Assembly: GCA_963576565.1 (NCBI GenBank)
Contig: OY755048.1
Location: 6,740,136-6,804,135 of the forward strand
Reading direction: 5' to 3'
Source of the DNA: Aspidapion aeneum
Lineage: Eukaryota > Arthropoda > Insecta > Coleoptera > Brentidae
Length of the DNA: 64,000 bases
Under the pieces are notes generated by a model. It worked only from the letters and a program-made list of their open reading frames with translations. It did no database searches and was not told the DNA's origin. The translations under genes and the position numbers were made by a program. How positions within the stretch are numbered: the stretch's first letter is position 1; each line of letters starts with the position of its first letter. Shown here piece by piece: positions 33,006 to 48,008 of the stretch.

Positions 33006-33189
33006 ATCAATGTGATCTTCACAAATGGAAAGTAAAGATGTATTAGATAAGGCCCTTGGGTCTCTTCGAGCAAGTTCTAGCCACTTTTTCCGTTCTTTTA
33101 CTGCTGTAGGATACATGAATAAATAGTTTTTCAGGTGTTGTTATGCTAGTATTCGAACACTGAGGCACTACACACCATTTTTAGGACAT
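33006..33189 (-). pseudogene. THAP zinc-finger exon, decayed
   Basis: THAP domains are C2CH zinc fingers that bind DNA, found in host regulators and in P-type transposases. Read from ATG at 33189 the exon gives KWCVVPQCSNTSITTPEKLF, then IHV, then after a one-base shift PTAVKERKKWLELARRDPRA and LSNTSLLSICEDHID. The C-x4-C pair, the central Trp and the final C-x2-H are visible. It ends at a good splice donor (GTGAGT). Codon 3 is a stop and an extra T near 33113 shifts the frame, so it is not translatable as it stands. The later AVPTIF-type box and further exons were not found. Confidence 0.75.
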
Positions 33190-33664
33190 TTTTTTACATA
33201 AAAAACAGTAAAAACACAGACCAATCTGTCCGCGAGTTTACTACGCTGTGACGTCATGGTAACGCCATGCTAGAAATGAGCGTTTTAGCGGCAAATTCAA
33301 ATCGGAAATTAGAAAATTTGATTTTAAATGTAGTCGTGATAAAATATACTATTTTAATAATTTTGCGTAGCAATGAACCTATGTATCATTCTAAACACTT
33401 TTCTAAAATTTGTTAAATACCCTATTAAAAATAAATAATTCATCAATGGTAACATAAAATCAGAACACCTCTCGTTTCTCAAATTGTAGATTACTGCCCA
33501 GAAACATCGCTAATATTCGTGATCTGCTAGATGGCATTACAAGTATTTACAGATTTCGGTGTGAAATTGCAGATTTTTACACCAGATTTTAGAACCGCAT
33601 TCGTCATACAAATATTTTTTTTAATGACAACCAAAGTGAGCTCTAAATTGTTATTTAGTGAACA

Positions 33665-33821
33665 ACAAGCCTTAGATTTTTTTACATATTCGACAAATTT
33701 CAGAAAAAAAAACAAAAAATAGCTTAAATTTCGACATCATGAGGCTTCGCCCCCCTCCCCCCCCCCCCCCCCCAAGAGGCCTCGGGCCCCTCCCCAAGAC
33801 ATATTCCTGGGTGCGCCACTG
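33665..33821. mobile_element. hAT-type MITE fragment, CAGTGGCGCACCCAGG family
   Basis: The right end CCTGGGTGCGCCACTG and inner CATCATGAGG match the copy at 49558-49723. It holds a run of about 15 Cs. The left terminus is missing or too diverged to place. Confidence 0.65.
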
Positions 33822-33894
33822 TAACTTACATGACAGATTACTATCCAAAAACATGAAGTGTTATTATAAATCGGAAATGGGCGTTACGGTTATT

Positions 33895-34319
33895 ATAGTG
33901 CAGGCGCTAGAGGTAATTGAGTATGCAAAATATGAGGACCGGAGTTTGACAATGGATCCTAGCTGAGAAAAGATTAATGATCCGGATGTTGCCGGGCCAG
34001 TTTTTGGTCCAATTTTTTTATCCCCCCCCCCTCTTATAGACGTGTTTGAATTTCTGAAAATTTAATTAAGTTGACGCCCTAAACCCATCAATGACACAGA
34101 AATGCATAAAAAATGTGTAAAATCTATCTTAAAAATAAAAGTATATTAGTTTTTTTTAATTTTAGCTGCAGAAACCCCTAAAAATCCCCTAGAGCCTCCC
34201 CCAAAACCTGAAAATTTTAGTGTTTTTTTTTTAAATTTCTCAAAAACTAAGCTTCTTAGAGAAAAATATGCAATTATCTTTATTGTACACAATAAAAATT
34301 CTTCTAGCGCCTGCATTAT
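33895..34319. mobile_element. 425-bp TIR element (ATA(G/A)TGCAGGCGCTAGA ends)
   Basis: ATAGTGCAGGCGCTAGA at 33895-33911 and its inverse at 34303-34319 match at 16 of 17 bases. The left 300 bp matches 14462-14760, so the family has at least two copies. Flanks read TTAT on the left and TATGG on the right; the duplication is uncertain. Confidence 0.65.
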
Positions 34320-34324
34320 TATGG

Positions 34325-35460
34325 TAAATTCCATAGCTTTGCTGTTCGGCATTGGTTGCGCTTATGTAATCGAATTTATTTTGGCCATTCTGCGTCAAGT
34401 TCTGACGAAAAATGTCAGTCTAATCCGCGGATTTAGCACTCAACCCACGGATTTGCGGCAAATTTACTCTTTTATATATTTTTACGGGATTTGCGAACGG
34501 AAAATGATCCTTTTCAAATTTCCTGGCAAAATCCCCGTTGTCTGTTTTGATTAATATTTTTTATTATCTCAGGTCTGAATTTCATCAAAATTAGGTAAAT
34601 AAAAAAATATCTTTGTTAGCAAAAAACTGTCTTATAAAACTTAGTTTGACAAATGTACAAAAAAAATTACACGGAAAACAAATTAGGAGGTTTCAAATGG
34701 GGTAGATATAGCTGCAGCCTTTTAAGATTCAGAAGCAACGAGTTTCACTGAAACGTTTCTATGGATTTTAGATACACTGACAAGAGGGTTTGAAAAGGAA
34801 ACTGTTTTACAATTGTGCCTTTCATGAAGGGAGATACGCTACATAGAGTCACGCGAGACATCCACGTATACAAGGGGGAAGGGTTAATGAGGTGTATTTT
34901 CCTTTTTTGATAACCGTGACTATACGCCTAATCGCACGGGTCCTCAGCCACCTTTTATCCGGTTTTTTTGTATATTATATTGGCTTACTGACTAAGGGAG
35001 TATGTAGCAAAGTCAGCCTTTACGAGGTATCCAATGAAACTTGGCACACATATCGGCCTTCCAGCACTGATTCTTCAGCGGTCAAAAAAATTTACATATA
35101 ATATGGATGGATGGATGGATTATCCCTTATGGCCTATCCAGAAATTACGTAACGCTTTAGGGGGGAGGGGGAGTTTGGCCTTGCGTTACACTCGATGTTT
35201 TTTAATGTGTTGTTTCTTGAAAATGCGTTACGAGGGGGGGAGGGGGTGGGGGCAAAAATCGTTCCCTTATATATTCTACACTATTGCACCTGTACATCTA
35301 AGTCTATGTAAAAGAAATTGTAAAAATTTTTGTCATTCGCGATTAAAAAAAAATTTTGATTTATACTCTGCCCTAGGTCATCGAAAATGTACAAAAAGAG
35401 TGCGATCGACCACTTCTTAATGTTAAATACCTTATAATTTTCCGCGGGCTCCTAGGGGCT
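34325..35460. other. No gene seen; scattered repeat pieces
   Basis: There is no recognisable protein. GTATCCAATGAAACTTGGCA at about 35026 is a diverged form of the ATGAAATTTGG core of the TCTG and foldback elements. At 35138-35240 G-rich tracts with TTACGTAACGC and TGCGTTAC suggest another small MITE. The 128-codon plus frame at 35034 is produced by these repeats. Confidence 0.4.
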
Positions 35461-35621
35461 CAGTGGCGTGTCGTATATGCGGCCAGGGGGGCGAACGTCC
35501 CCCGCGCGCCCCTCCGCGCTTGGCGCCCCTGGCGTTCTTTGAGAAAAAAATAGAAAAACTAAATTTAACGCAGAAACAAATGGTGCCCCCCCCCCGCCCT
35601 TTTATCCACGACACGCTACTG
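35461..35621. mobile_element. hAT-type MITE, CAGTGGCGTGTCGTA family
   Basis: The 161-bp element has ends CAGTGGCGTGTCGTA and its near-inverse CACGACACGCTACTG. The flanks TAGGGGCT and TAGGGGAT match at seven of eight bases. The interior is C-rich with a CGCGCGCCCC patch. Confidence 0.88.
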
Positions 35622-37351
35622 TAGGGGATGTAAGGGCCCAAAATCTTATTTTAATCTTACTTCATAATCAGAAAGCACTTTTCTTTTCCTAACTGCTGTT
35701 AATAAGGTCCCCTTTATTAACATCTTCGAACATTTTTTTAACTAGTAGGCCTGTAGGTCAGGCAGTGTTGGTTCCCAACAATTAGGAATTGACTAAGAAA
35801 AGTAGATATTATAAAATCCTTATTAAAAATCCAACGCAATAGCCTTCTACTATAGTTTTTATAATCATTTAGTATGTACAATGTTTTGCCCAAACTATAA
35901 TACCTAGAGGCACAATTTTAGTACCTTGTTAAAGCCAATACAATTCTCTATAAATTCCTTCTTCATGACTGTTCTCTAGGACGATTACTTTCGCCGGTAC
36001 GTGGCTTGGAAAATTACTCTAACGGTAAAATTTAACTTTTTGTAAAAATCATATATTTGACCTTACGTATCACCGCAACTAATAAACCTAGAAAGCTAAA
36101 GTTGCCCCCCAAAAGTACACAACGTAAATGCCCAAAAAATGCTTCCCTGGGTAGTTTTTTGGAAAAACTACAAAAAAAGCAAGATTTTCGAGTTCAACCT
36201 GAGTATCACAGGGATTTCAGCGTTGCAAACTTGAGTATGAACTACCCTCAAGGATCCAAGCAACATATTATAAAAAAAATCGTTTTTGTACATTTACAAA
36301 GGAATAACCTGGTCATTGTTGTCGACTTTGGTAAACTAATTATGAGCCCATTTGTTGCAAAATCAAGAAAAAATATCCATAATAAAAATATTAATTTGGC
36401 GCAAAATGGGGTAGGTACTAGATATAACTAGGTACCCCCGTTTTGTCCCAATTACTAAACGCTGTTTTGCCCACCGCTCAATAAATTAAAACAAGAATCA
36501 AATAAAGTAAACCAACTCAGCCGACCAGAACCAATCATATTGCAGAGAGTTGAACTGGTCATGGGGACAAAACATCAGATATTAACGCGTTTCATTATTG
36601 CGCAGGTTTAGAGAAAACTGCGGTCCCTCTTACCCCGTACCTTATTTTGCCACCCGTTCCCCTATAAGTTGTTTTGTGGATCTCTTTTTAAGGAAATCCT
36701 CAGCAGAAAACAATATTGTTGATAAAAGTTAAGATAAAACTTACATTTTTACTCGATTATTTTAAAAACTAAATTGCCCCTTCCAAGATCAAAAGCTGGA
36801 TATACCACTGACGTGAAAGCAAAAATGCATTGCGATGGAAATATCATACCGGATGGAAGCTCACAGAGATTTATGGCAGAGAAGGGAGCGCAAAACCAAT
36901 TTTTTTTCATAAAATTTCGACTTATCAGGCTGCAAAACGTTATCACTTTTTTATTAAAATTAGAATGAATTTTATAACTAAATATCCACAGAAGAAAATG
37001 AAAATATAAAAATAAAATATTGAGTTTGATACGTTACGTATTATCAATGACGTCCATACCTTCCAGTTATGTTATTATAAATAAATCTTATGCTAATTTC
37101 AAAAATTGAGTAAAAAGAGAGGGTTATTATTCCATAAAAAATATGAACTTTAAATAAAATTTTACAGACACTATAAAAATGCAAATTACACTAAAATGAA
37201 ATTTTCATAAATAAAACAGAAACCCCCAGTGACGGTTTCAGAGCCTAACGGGCCCTAGGTACTAGCGGTAAGACGGGCTCCATCCCCCTTGCCAAAGCTG
37301 CTAAAAAAGAACAAATAGATTCAGTAGGATAAGTTCAATTTTAACAAAAAA
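35622..37351. other. No gene supported; transposon scraps
   Basis: A 124-codon plus frame at 36057-36431 has no recognisable domain and is not claimed as a gene. The segment ending at about 36812 with GGATATACCACTG has the shape of a hAT-MITE right end (inverse CAGTGGTATATCC). CAGTGACGG near 37219 may be another hAT end. The 35.7-kb text GGTCAGGCAGTGTTGGTTCC repeats a phrase found at 30845. Confidence 0.4.
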
Positions 37352-39042
<1,691 letters not shown>

Positions 39043-39059
39043 AAAATTCACGTAAAATA

Positions 39060-39740
39060 TTTGAGTCGAATTTACAGACAGAATGGATATTCAATATGTG
39101 AAACTAAACTTTCAGATGCCAACATAATTATTATTACACAACCCTTGTCAACAAAAATGTCGAGATCCGTAAGACAGACCTGGATATTCCTAAGTATTTT
39201 TTGACGCTCAATCTGAATCCGGGGTTAAAGAAGTCCCTAGACGCCTCGAATTTTCCCCAGTAAGTTAACTTATATGAAATTAACAAAAAGAAATGGATTC
39301 GTGACGGACCTGACACCTTCCTAGCCCATTAGCTCACTCCAAGTGAACTCCACGTTATATCAGCCTTGAAAACAGTTTTTTGTAAATATCGAAACTTTCT
39401 ACGATGTTTTTGGATACCACAAATTATTGAGAAAATGTGTTCTATTATATTCCGGAAGCCGCATATTTATGCGATCCCCCATTAAAAAGTTAGCAGCTTG
39501 TTACAGTGTCGAACACTATTTTACCTGAAAATTTCATGAACATCGGTTCAGCGGTTTAGGAGCTATCGTGTTTCGGACAGACCTACACACACACACACAG
39601 ATTGTCGTGATGACGACATTGCTAAAGTAGGTCAAAATATACCCAAATAACACGTTTTCGTTATTCCTTATCTCAAACACGTTTTTTTCGTCGGAGACAA
39701 TACCTACTCCAGCCATTGCTGGGCTGGCTAGGAAGGTAAA
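39060..39740. repeat. Interspersed repeat segment with shared module
   Basis: GTCGAGATCCGTAAGACAGA and following text recur in diverged form at 44805-44900. At 39525-39560 TTTCATGAACATCGGTTCAG, GCGGTTTAGGAGCTAT and a short (CA)n run recall a common arthropod repeat module; a related phrase (ATCGGTTCAGCCGTTTAG) is at about 48905. No coding frame is supported. Confidence 0.45.
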
Positions 39741-40475
39741 TACTCTGCCAATATATGGGCCCCTAAACTCACACTAGGTACTATAGTTATAGTGTACGTG
39801 TGAGCTAATATAACTAAAAACTGAAATATATTTTATTCAACTCCACACTAAATTACTTTTTGTTTGATACCACACAAGCCATGTTTTGACTTAAACTCAA
39901 ATTTTTGAAATCCACCCCCACCCTTAAAAAAACAAAAACTAAAATGTATTTTGTTGAACTCCGGACTTAATTACCTTTCGTTTGATATCACACACGCCAT
40001 ATTTTCACTTAAACTCTAATTTTTGAAATATACCCCCACCCTTTTTTTAAAATAAATTAAAATGTATTTTGTTTAACTCCAGACTCAATTACCTTTCGTT
40101 TGATATCACACACGCCATATTTTCACATAAACTCTAATTTTTGAAATCTATCCCCACCCTTTTATTTGGTTTGTGTTCGGCGGGTTTTGTTCATTTTCAA
40201 ATGGGACCATCTCAACCCAAGACTCAGCCTAGGTACCAAATTTCATTGAAATCGGCCAAGCGGTTTTTGAGTTATGCGCGTTGGTCGTTACAGACAGACA
40301 TACAGACAAGACAGACAGACAGACAGACAGACAGACGGCGCAACAAAAAAGTTTCAAAATCATCTGAAACGCAAAAATATATAAAAAAATTTGAAATCGG
40401 AGCAACTTTTTTTTTCTCGAAAAAATTAGGATCACCATAGCTCACACTACTATAGTATAGTATATGTGTGAGCTA
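39741..40475 (-). mobile_element. TCTG element, copy G
   Basis: This full-length copy is in minus orientation with about 11 TCTG units at 40291-40336. All blocks are present: 5' palindrome at 40437-40475, CCGATTTCAATGAAATTTGG, the triplicated repeats, 3' palindrome at about 39769-39806, and the end TTGGCAGAGTA at 39741. Confidence 0.9.
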
Positions 40476-40923
40476 AAACTATGTTTGGCAGACCATCTTT
40501 TCGATTTTAATGATTTTTTGTATACATTAATTCTAGCAAATTTCAAATTTTTCTGATAACTATTTTTCTTTTAATTAATTTTTGGTTGAAACATGTACTT
40601 AAATAAATTGCGAATTAAGAATGACAGAAATGTATAGATAAAACTTTGGCACCATAATTTAGTCAATTTTATTAAATACCTGGATTTGAGTAGTAGTTTT
40701 CCAAAAAAAAAACAAAATTAAAAACACTTAATTTTTTTCCATTTGTTCTTGCATTTTTAAATTGAGTTTTTGGACCAGGGTCCTGCAGGCCCCCTTGAGG
40801 CTGCGGGCTCTAGGCAAGTGTCTAGAGTACCTATAGGATAAACCGACGCTGGAGACCTCCTTCCAAAATGCAAACGTTTAAACAACGTGTAACCAAGTTG
40901 AAATATCAAGATATTCGTTAATA

Positions 40924-41250
40924 GTAGTAATGGTAGTAGTAGTGTGGGGTAGGCTCTTGACCTGGCGACTAGGTACATGAAGCGCCCTTTTCGCCAACCC
41001 CCGGGCATCACCCCTACTGCGTCCTTCCTTCGCTAAAGAATCTCAAAGGCTTCCTCTTCGAATACCTCTCTTCTTGTCCCATTGTATGCTTCACATGATG
41101 AGAGAAAATGCGCCGAGGTCTCATCCTCGGCCCAACATCGTTCGCACGTCGCGTCCTCCTTCACTTTCATCTTTGCCAGCCAGGGGTCCTTGTAGGACGC
41201 AGTGTCCGGTTAGGACCCCCACTATGGCTCCCACCTCTCTTCGTTATATT
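40924..41250 (-). mobile_element. Short 5'-truncated LINE fragment with 15-bp target duplication
   Basis: It is flanked by the exact 15-bp duplication AGATATTCGTTAATA (40909-40923 and 41251-41265). On the minus strand two frames give AIVGVLTGHCVLQGPLA and MKVKEDATCERCWAEDETSA followed by HFLSSCEAYN, the C-terminal zinc-knuckle-like region after RNase H in Jockey/R1-type polyproteins. It ends with GGWRKGRFMYLVARSRAY and an ACT-rich tail. One frameshift and a stop are present. Confidence 0.85.
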
Positions 41251-41459
41251 AGATATTCGTTAATAAGTATTTACTTTGCTAGACCGGAAACGTCAACTTT
41301 ACATGACCCACGAAAATTACAGCGTGAGCCGCGGGCGACACCTGTAAACCTGGGGAGACTTGTAACGTTTCCGGTAGTGTATCGTACGTATTTTTTTGAA
41401 AACCAAGAAAAACCCTACAGTTATACTTCACACGTAAATATGAATGTACTTACTTATTA

Positions 41460-42115
41460 ACAGCTAGTATATTTTGTAACTATTAGAAAACCAATATCTT
41501 ACGTTATAATTGATGACTTTCCAAGTTGGGGTTAATTTTCAATATTTTTACTTTATATTTTAGATTATTTTAATTTGATTTTAGAATATTTTGATAGAAA
41601 TGTCAAACCTATCAAAATAAACACATTTTAAAAACTGTCAAAATAATCACTGTCTAAATTACATAAGTCATGAGGAACTTTACTAATAGGGACCGGTAAA
41701 AATATTTTCCGGTCGGTCTCTTAGTTCTTTACCGGTTCCTCTTGAGACCGAAATGTTTTCCGGGCAAGGGGTCTGCCTGTAATGTGACACATTCCTCACA
41801 AAAAAATGTACGGAAAGTGATTGTTTGCCGGTCGGTTAAAAAAAACTTTGTTTTTTACCTATATATTTACAAGACGCAAGTACATAAACGTTTATTCAAA
41901 TATAGTCTCAAGTCCATAAAATGTTATCATGTAATTTGTTATTGCAGTTTAAGTTGGCCTATCGAGTTTGTTGACTTTTTATGATTCATAAAAAAAATCA
42001 CAAAGTCCGACAATTATAAACAATTTCTACATGTGGAAAATACGCAATCAAAATAAATGAAATGGCATTTAATTGTAGAGGCGGGAATTTTGTTTCATAT
42101 GGAATGATTTTTTAA
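41460..42115. other. No gene seen; possible MITE pieces
   Basis: This is AT-rich sequence. Around 41685-41830 TAGGGACCGGTAAAAATATT and ACCGGTTCC suggest a small transposon with an AGGGACCGG end, but a matching end was not located. Confidence 0.4.
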
Positions 42116-42119
42116 TACA

Positions 42120-42310
42120 TACAAATCTCCTTTTTTAATTTATACTTGGACTTTCCAATCATCTAGGATCAATAGCCTAGTGTGGCAAAGTTGTTAAATC
42201 ATTTCAAAGAATCACAACCATTCATGTGCCTAGTCAGGATTCGAACCCGGAATGCTCGAAGTGTGAAACAAATACTAAGACCCTACGCTAAACGCCATAT
42301 ATTGTAGGAA
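42120..42310 (-). mobile_element. Candidate tRNA-derived SINE
   Basis: The minus strand holds a B-box match, GGTTCGAATCC (42247 to 42237), and an A-box-like TAGCGTAGGG (42290 to 42281) about 43 bases upstream, the spacing of an RNA polymerase III internal promoter. The B-box lies in a tRNA-like context (CCGGGTTCGAATCCTGAC). Downstream text (CTAGGCACATGAATGG and on) would be the SINE body. The 3' boundary and target duplication were not resolved, and no intact tRNA fold was seen. Confidence 0.6.
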
Positions 42311-42319
42311 AAATACTTA

Positions 42320-42690
42320 ATAAATTATTGAAAATAATTTGCTTTATCTGGCACAAGGTGTACGAAATAAAAGCAAAAAAAACAGGCCGCCAAGTTATCA
42401 GCCTTATGAATTATGTCAAAAATATAATGACACTGACAAGAACCATAGAATCATGATAAAAACAACGATAAAATTTAACGAGCAATTACGAGGGTTTGCA
42501 CGGTTTGCACCAACTGTTAAAAACTGGCGATGTGTCGGTAAAATGTTTATTTTTCTGGGGCATTTTATAGCCCAATTTTTACGTGTAATAAATTGTATTT
42601 TAACTAAAAAGTATGCACAACAAATGTATGATCTAAAATGGTTCGGTGTTGTTAACAAAGTCGGTAAATAAAGTCTAATATATGGCTCTA
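42320..42690. other. Unrecognised open frame, gene not supported
   Basis: A plus-strand frame of 110 codons (42339-42671) and an overlapping minus frame of 99 codons have no domain, no good start context and no splice evidence. I treat them as chance frames. Confidence 0.4.
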
Positions 42691-42705
42691 CACAAAATAA
42701 GCAGA

Positions 42706-43993
42706 TTACAAACAAAACTTTATCTTTGTATTACACCACTATTAAGGAAATTTTTTTAATTAAGAAACCACTGCGTTTTTTCTAGAAAGATTTTCCCAGT
42801 GTTTTATAAGAAAAAATAAATATTTGCCTAACAAAATTTGAAAAACTTATATTTCTGATAAACAGCACTATTGCGACGACGTTTACTCTGCGTTATGTTT
42901 ATGTTTGTTATTTATTTATTTATTTCTGACAAATTTTTGAAAGTTTATCAAAACAAATGATACAAAAGGTAGCATGATATTATTTCACAATGTCATTATT
43001 GTTTTGAACTTTAACAATTTAGACCGAAAAGGTGGATTCAATAAAATTAAGAAGTTATTAAGGTTTCTTTTTAAAATAGTTTTTTAGAAAATTTAAAACT
43101 TGTACCGCAACGGACTCGTTAACTACGAGAAAAACGATGTATCGTTTAGGCACTTTTTATAAATAAAAATATGGACTGTAAATTTTTATGTTTTTTAAAG
43201 TTACCTTTTATCATCGGTCAATCGATCGTGTCTGTCGACCACGTGCGGCACTGCATTTCACTTGAAGGCCTGGTATTCCACGCTCTTAACTGGGCAATTT
43301 AATTAAAATAAAATAAAAACAAAAAAGGCACTACAATTTACCTTAAAAACTAAATTACCCCAAAATACCAATAAAAATAAAATAATTCGATTGAGATCGA
43401 ACAAAACTCATTCATGTCAATAGGTATAGTTGAAAAACAAAACTTCTTAATTTACATAAATTCTTTTTGATTCTTTACATTTTTCTTCCAATCATAATTT
43501 TCCTAAATTTACTATCATTATGAAATTTTATAAAACATTTTAAAAAAATTAAAAATAATAATAATCAAAATATCATTACAGTACTAATCAATTTTGAAAA
43601 AACTTTTTTGTGAATCTTGTTTAAGAAAGCCAGGTTTTATTTATGTCAGTAGATACACTTGAAAAACAGTTATCTTCTTTTAAATAAATACATGTTGATT
43701 CTTTTAATTTTCTTCTAATGTCATTAGATTCTTTTTGTAAAATTTGGGATTCTCCCATTTTATTCTATGAATACTTTTAAAGGAATGTTAAAAAACTCTG
43801 GATCTCTCGTAATCACCCCTTCTAAAAAAGATAAGTTTTTCAAATTTTGTTGGGCAAATATTTATTTTTTCTTCTAAACCACTGGCAAATTAATGATTTT
43901 TCTTTCTCTTGGAGAAACGCAGTGGTTTCTTTATTTAAAAAAAAATCCTTAATGGTGGGGTAATACTAACATAAAGTTTTGTTTGTAAAATGA
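42706..43993. mobile_element. 1.3-kb element with 155-bp terminal inverted repeats
   Basis: The arm at 42706-42862 (TTACAAACAAAACTTTAT, AGAAACCACTGCGTTT, AATAAATATTTGCC, AACAAAATTTGAAAAACTTA) is repeated inverted at 43835-43993. The near-identical direct repeats AAAATAAGCAGATTA (42694-42708) and AAAATAAGCAGACTA (44021-44035) lie just outside and might be a target duplication. Inside, blocks such as CATTCATGTCAATAGGTATA and TTTATGTCAGTAGATACA show a direct repeat of about 230 bp. No gene. Confidence 0.65.
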
Positions 43994-44078
43994 ATCCGCC
44001 ACAAACATATAGATTTTATAAAAATAAGCAGACTAAAAGGATCAAATTAGACTAACAGCGTCTAATTGTAAGTAGGTA

Positions 44079-44418
44079 CAGTACAACTTCTATAGTCTGG
44101 ACACGCGCCAAATCGGACACTCCAATATTGCGACACCTCTTATTAACCGGACAGTTTGCAATTTTTACCTCTGTAATCCGGACACAAACTAAATATTTAA
44201 GCAACTTAAAATAAAACCAGTATATTTCTGCTAAAAAGCAGTTGCATGATGCATTAAGCCGGAATCCACCGGCAAGTATGCGATTCTTAAATGTATTTTG
44301 TAACATTTTTTTCTAAATTAAATAAAAATATAATTAAGCCTACAGTTTGTAAAAAAAATATCACGATAACTCGGCGGTAGCTGTATCGATTTTTTTCCGG
44401 ATTATCGAAGTTGTACTG
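44079..44418. mobile_element. pogo/Tigger-like MITE
   Basis: It begins CAGTACAACTTCTATAGTC and ends with the near-inverse GATTATCGAAGTTGTACTG. TA lies on both sides (44077-44078 and 44419-44420). Internal phrases such as AATCCGGACA and AACCGGACA repeat the terminal motif. Such TCCGGA-containing ends and a TA target fit the pogo/Tigger group. The 340-bp element has no intact transposase. Confidence 0.8.
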
Positions 44419-45131
44419 TATAAGATTCAACTTTTAGCCCAAATTGGCCAAATTAATAAAACTATCTTATAAACTCGCAGAAACATTGTACAAGTTTAGA
44501 AATGAACAAAAATACGTTAACCTACAATTTGACTTAACCATAGGTTTAGCCTGATTGGTGCAGCCTGCACTTAAGAGTGTAAATAAGGTAATGGTGGGAC
44601 AAAATGTATATGACACATTAAACTGCCATTAGGTCGCATGTAGCACCGTTTTAAAGTTGAACTGTTCGGCTTTTACGATCACACATTTGGGAACGTTAAG
44701 AAGAAATCGCTTTTCTAACGACATGACATAAAAACTACATTAAAATTTAAATTTTACCGTGTACGTAACTTGAGATAGGAGTTACTATCTCACAAAAAAA
44801 TGTCCAGATCTGTAAGACGGACCATGATATTTCTATGTTCGAGGTCAAAAAAGTTTTTAGACGTCTGAATTTTTTTCAGTGGGTCAATTCTAACAGACCA
44901 TCATTATTCCTTTTAATAATTTAACGGTTATGGGTCGGAGCGGCCTGCAAAACGAAACAGCTGGTCACCTTATAATACATTATTGGATAAACAAATCGCA
45001 AGCCGGTCCCCCCGCTGTAAAGCCAATGCAGAGAGAAAACATACAGTATACAGTGTTGAAGCAGATTTCGTTTTCTGTTCGCCTGGACACAGTTGTCAAG
45101 TCGCGAAGTGAAAGCTTCTCGTGATTGCCAT

Positions 45132-46444
<1,313 letters not shown>

Positions 46445-46945
46445 ATTGCCATGACAACCTGTGCTGCCGCAGCCTACGCGAGTCAGATGTTTAACCTGCG
46501 TACATGACCAAAAGCGTGCCCGGGTTATTGTTTACATTCGTTTTTTTTTAAATTATTTGCCACAATGTTTCTTATGTACGATGCAGTTTCTATTTTAGTG
46601 GAAAAATAATTTTCGAGTTTTAACAAAGATGACAAAAATGGTTTCACTGCCATTTCACAATTGCATTATAAATAAGTTCGCAAATTTAAAGGACAGACGA
46701 ATTCGCTTTATTTTCTGAAGTTGATGGGGATTTTGCGTTACCTATTGGTAAAGTCACGAACCGCCACTGATTTTTCCAAAAAACAAATGAATTTTTTGTT
46801 GTAATTTTAAATTTGTTTTTTGCAAAAATTACTTCATAATACCTATCAGACTTTTGAAACTATGATGTTTTTCGGTCACTTGGGTAGTGACAATTCGCTG
46901 CAGCTGATTCGCCGCGGGCCGATTTATTCTAACTGAACGTATTTT

Positions 46946-47083
46946 TAGCTCACACATATACTATACTATAGTAGTGTGAGCTATAGTGATCCTAATTTTT
47001 TCGAGAAAAAAAAAGTTGCTCCGATTTCAAAAATTTTTATATATCTTTGCGTTTCAGATGATTTTGAAACTTTTTTGTTGTGT

Positions 47084-47114
<31 letters not shown>

Positions 47115-47688
47115 ATGTCTGTATGTCTGTATGTCTGTCTGTCTGTAACGACCAACGCGCATAACTCAAAAACCGCTAGCCCGATTTTAATGAAATTTGG
47201 TACCTAAGCTGGGTTTTGGCTCGAGATGGTCCCGTTTAAAAATGAACAAAATCCACCAAACACAAGCCAAATAAAAGGGTGGGGGTAGATTTCAAAAATT
47301 AAGTTTATGTAAAAATATGACGTGTGTGATATCAAACGAAAGGTAATTGAGTCTGGAGTTAAACAAAATACATTTTAGTTTATTTAACAAAAAAAGGGTG
47401 GGGGTAAATTTCAAAAATTAGAATTTATGTGAAAATATGGCGTGTGTGATATCAAACGAAAGGTAATTGATTCTGGAGTTAAAGAAAATACATTTTAGTT
47501 TTTTTTTAAGTGGGGGTAGATTTCACAAATTTGAGTAATAACGTGGCTTGTGTAGTATCAAACGACAGGTAATTGAGTCTAGAGTTGAATAAAATATATT
47601 TCAGTTTTTAGTTATACCTATTAGCTCACACGTACACTATAAATATAGTATCTAGTGTGAGCTTAAGTGCCCATAAATTGGCAGAGTA
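46946..47688 (+). mobile_element. TCTG element, copy I
   Basis: This full-length copy has about 15 units at 47086-47147, several mutated (TTTG, TATG). The 3' palindrome is diverged (CTATAAATATAGTATCTAGT), and it ends TTGGCAGAGTA before TTTC. Confidence 0.9.
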
Positions 47689-48008
47689 TTTCTTAAATCA
47701 TAGCTTACCTGTCCTCTTGTTGGCGATCAAAATCTGTGATAAACTTAACCGTGGTCAATTGATCGCAAATGTATCCCAAACAGTGTCTGGACTACCAACA
47801 TTTTGCGTTTTGCTGTTTTAATAAGTAAATTTTCAAAAAACTAATTTATAAAAAAAACTAAAAAAAATTAAATAAATATTGAACAAAAGTTTTTCAAATA
47901 CTACTTTATAAAAAAAAAAGATTTTTTTTTATAAACAATTTTTAAAAAGCAGTTTTTTCAAAACTAATTTGTAAATAATAAAAAAAATTAATAAAAAAAA
48001 CACCCAAC

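Noticed and set aside
36057..36431. 124-codon plus-strand frame as a host gene
   Set aside because: No domain, no splice signals, unremarkable composition and no related frame nearby.
42237..42290. Functional tRNA gene
   Set aside because: A and B boxes are present but I could not form a complete cloverleaf, and the 5' half is degenerate. A SINE is the better reading.
42339..42671. 110-codon plus-strand frame as a host gene
   Set aside because: No recognisable motif and a competing minus frame of similar length. It sits between a SINE candidate and an inverted-repeat element.
43200..43290. Possible minus-strand exon before GTAACT reading VPHVVDRHDRLTDDKR
   Set aside because: It is short, has a stop just upstream, lies inside an inverted-repeat element and matches no furin or other domain that I can name.
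47704..47800. Possible minus-strand exon before GTAAGC reading CDQLTTVKFITDFDRQQEDR
   Set aside because: The donor is good and one frame is open, but a competing frame with a stop (VGSPDTVWDTFAIN) looks equally plausible, no acceptor or partner exon was found, and no family was recognised.
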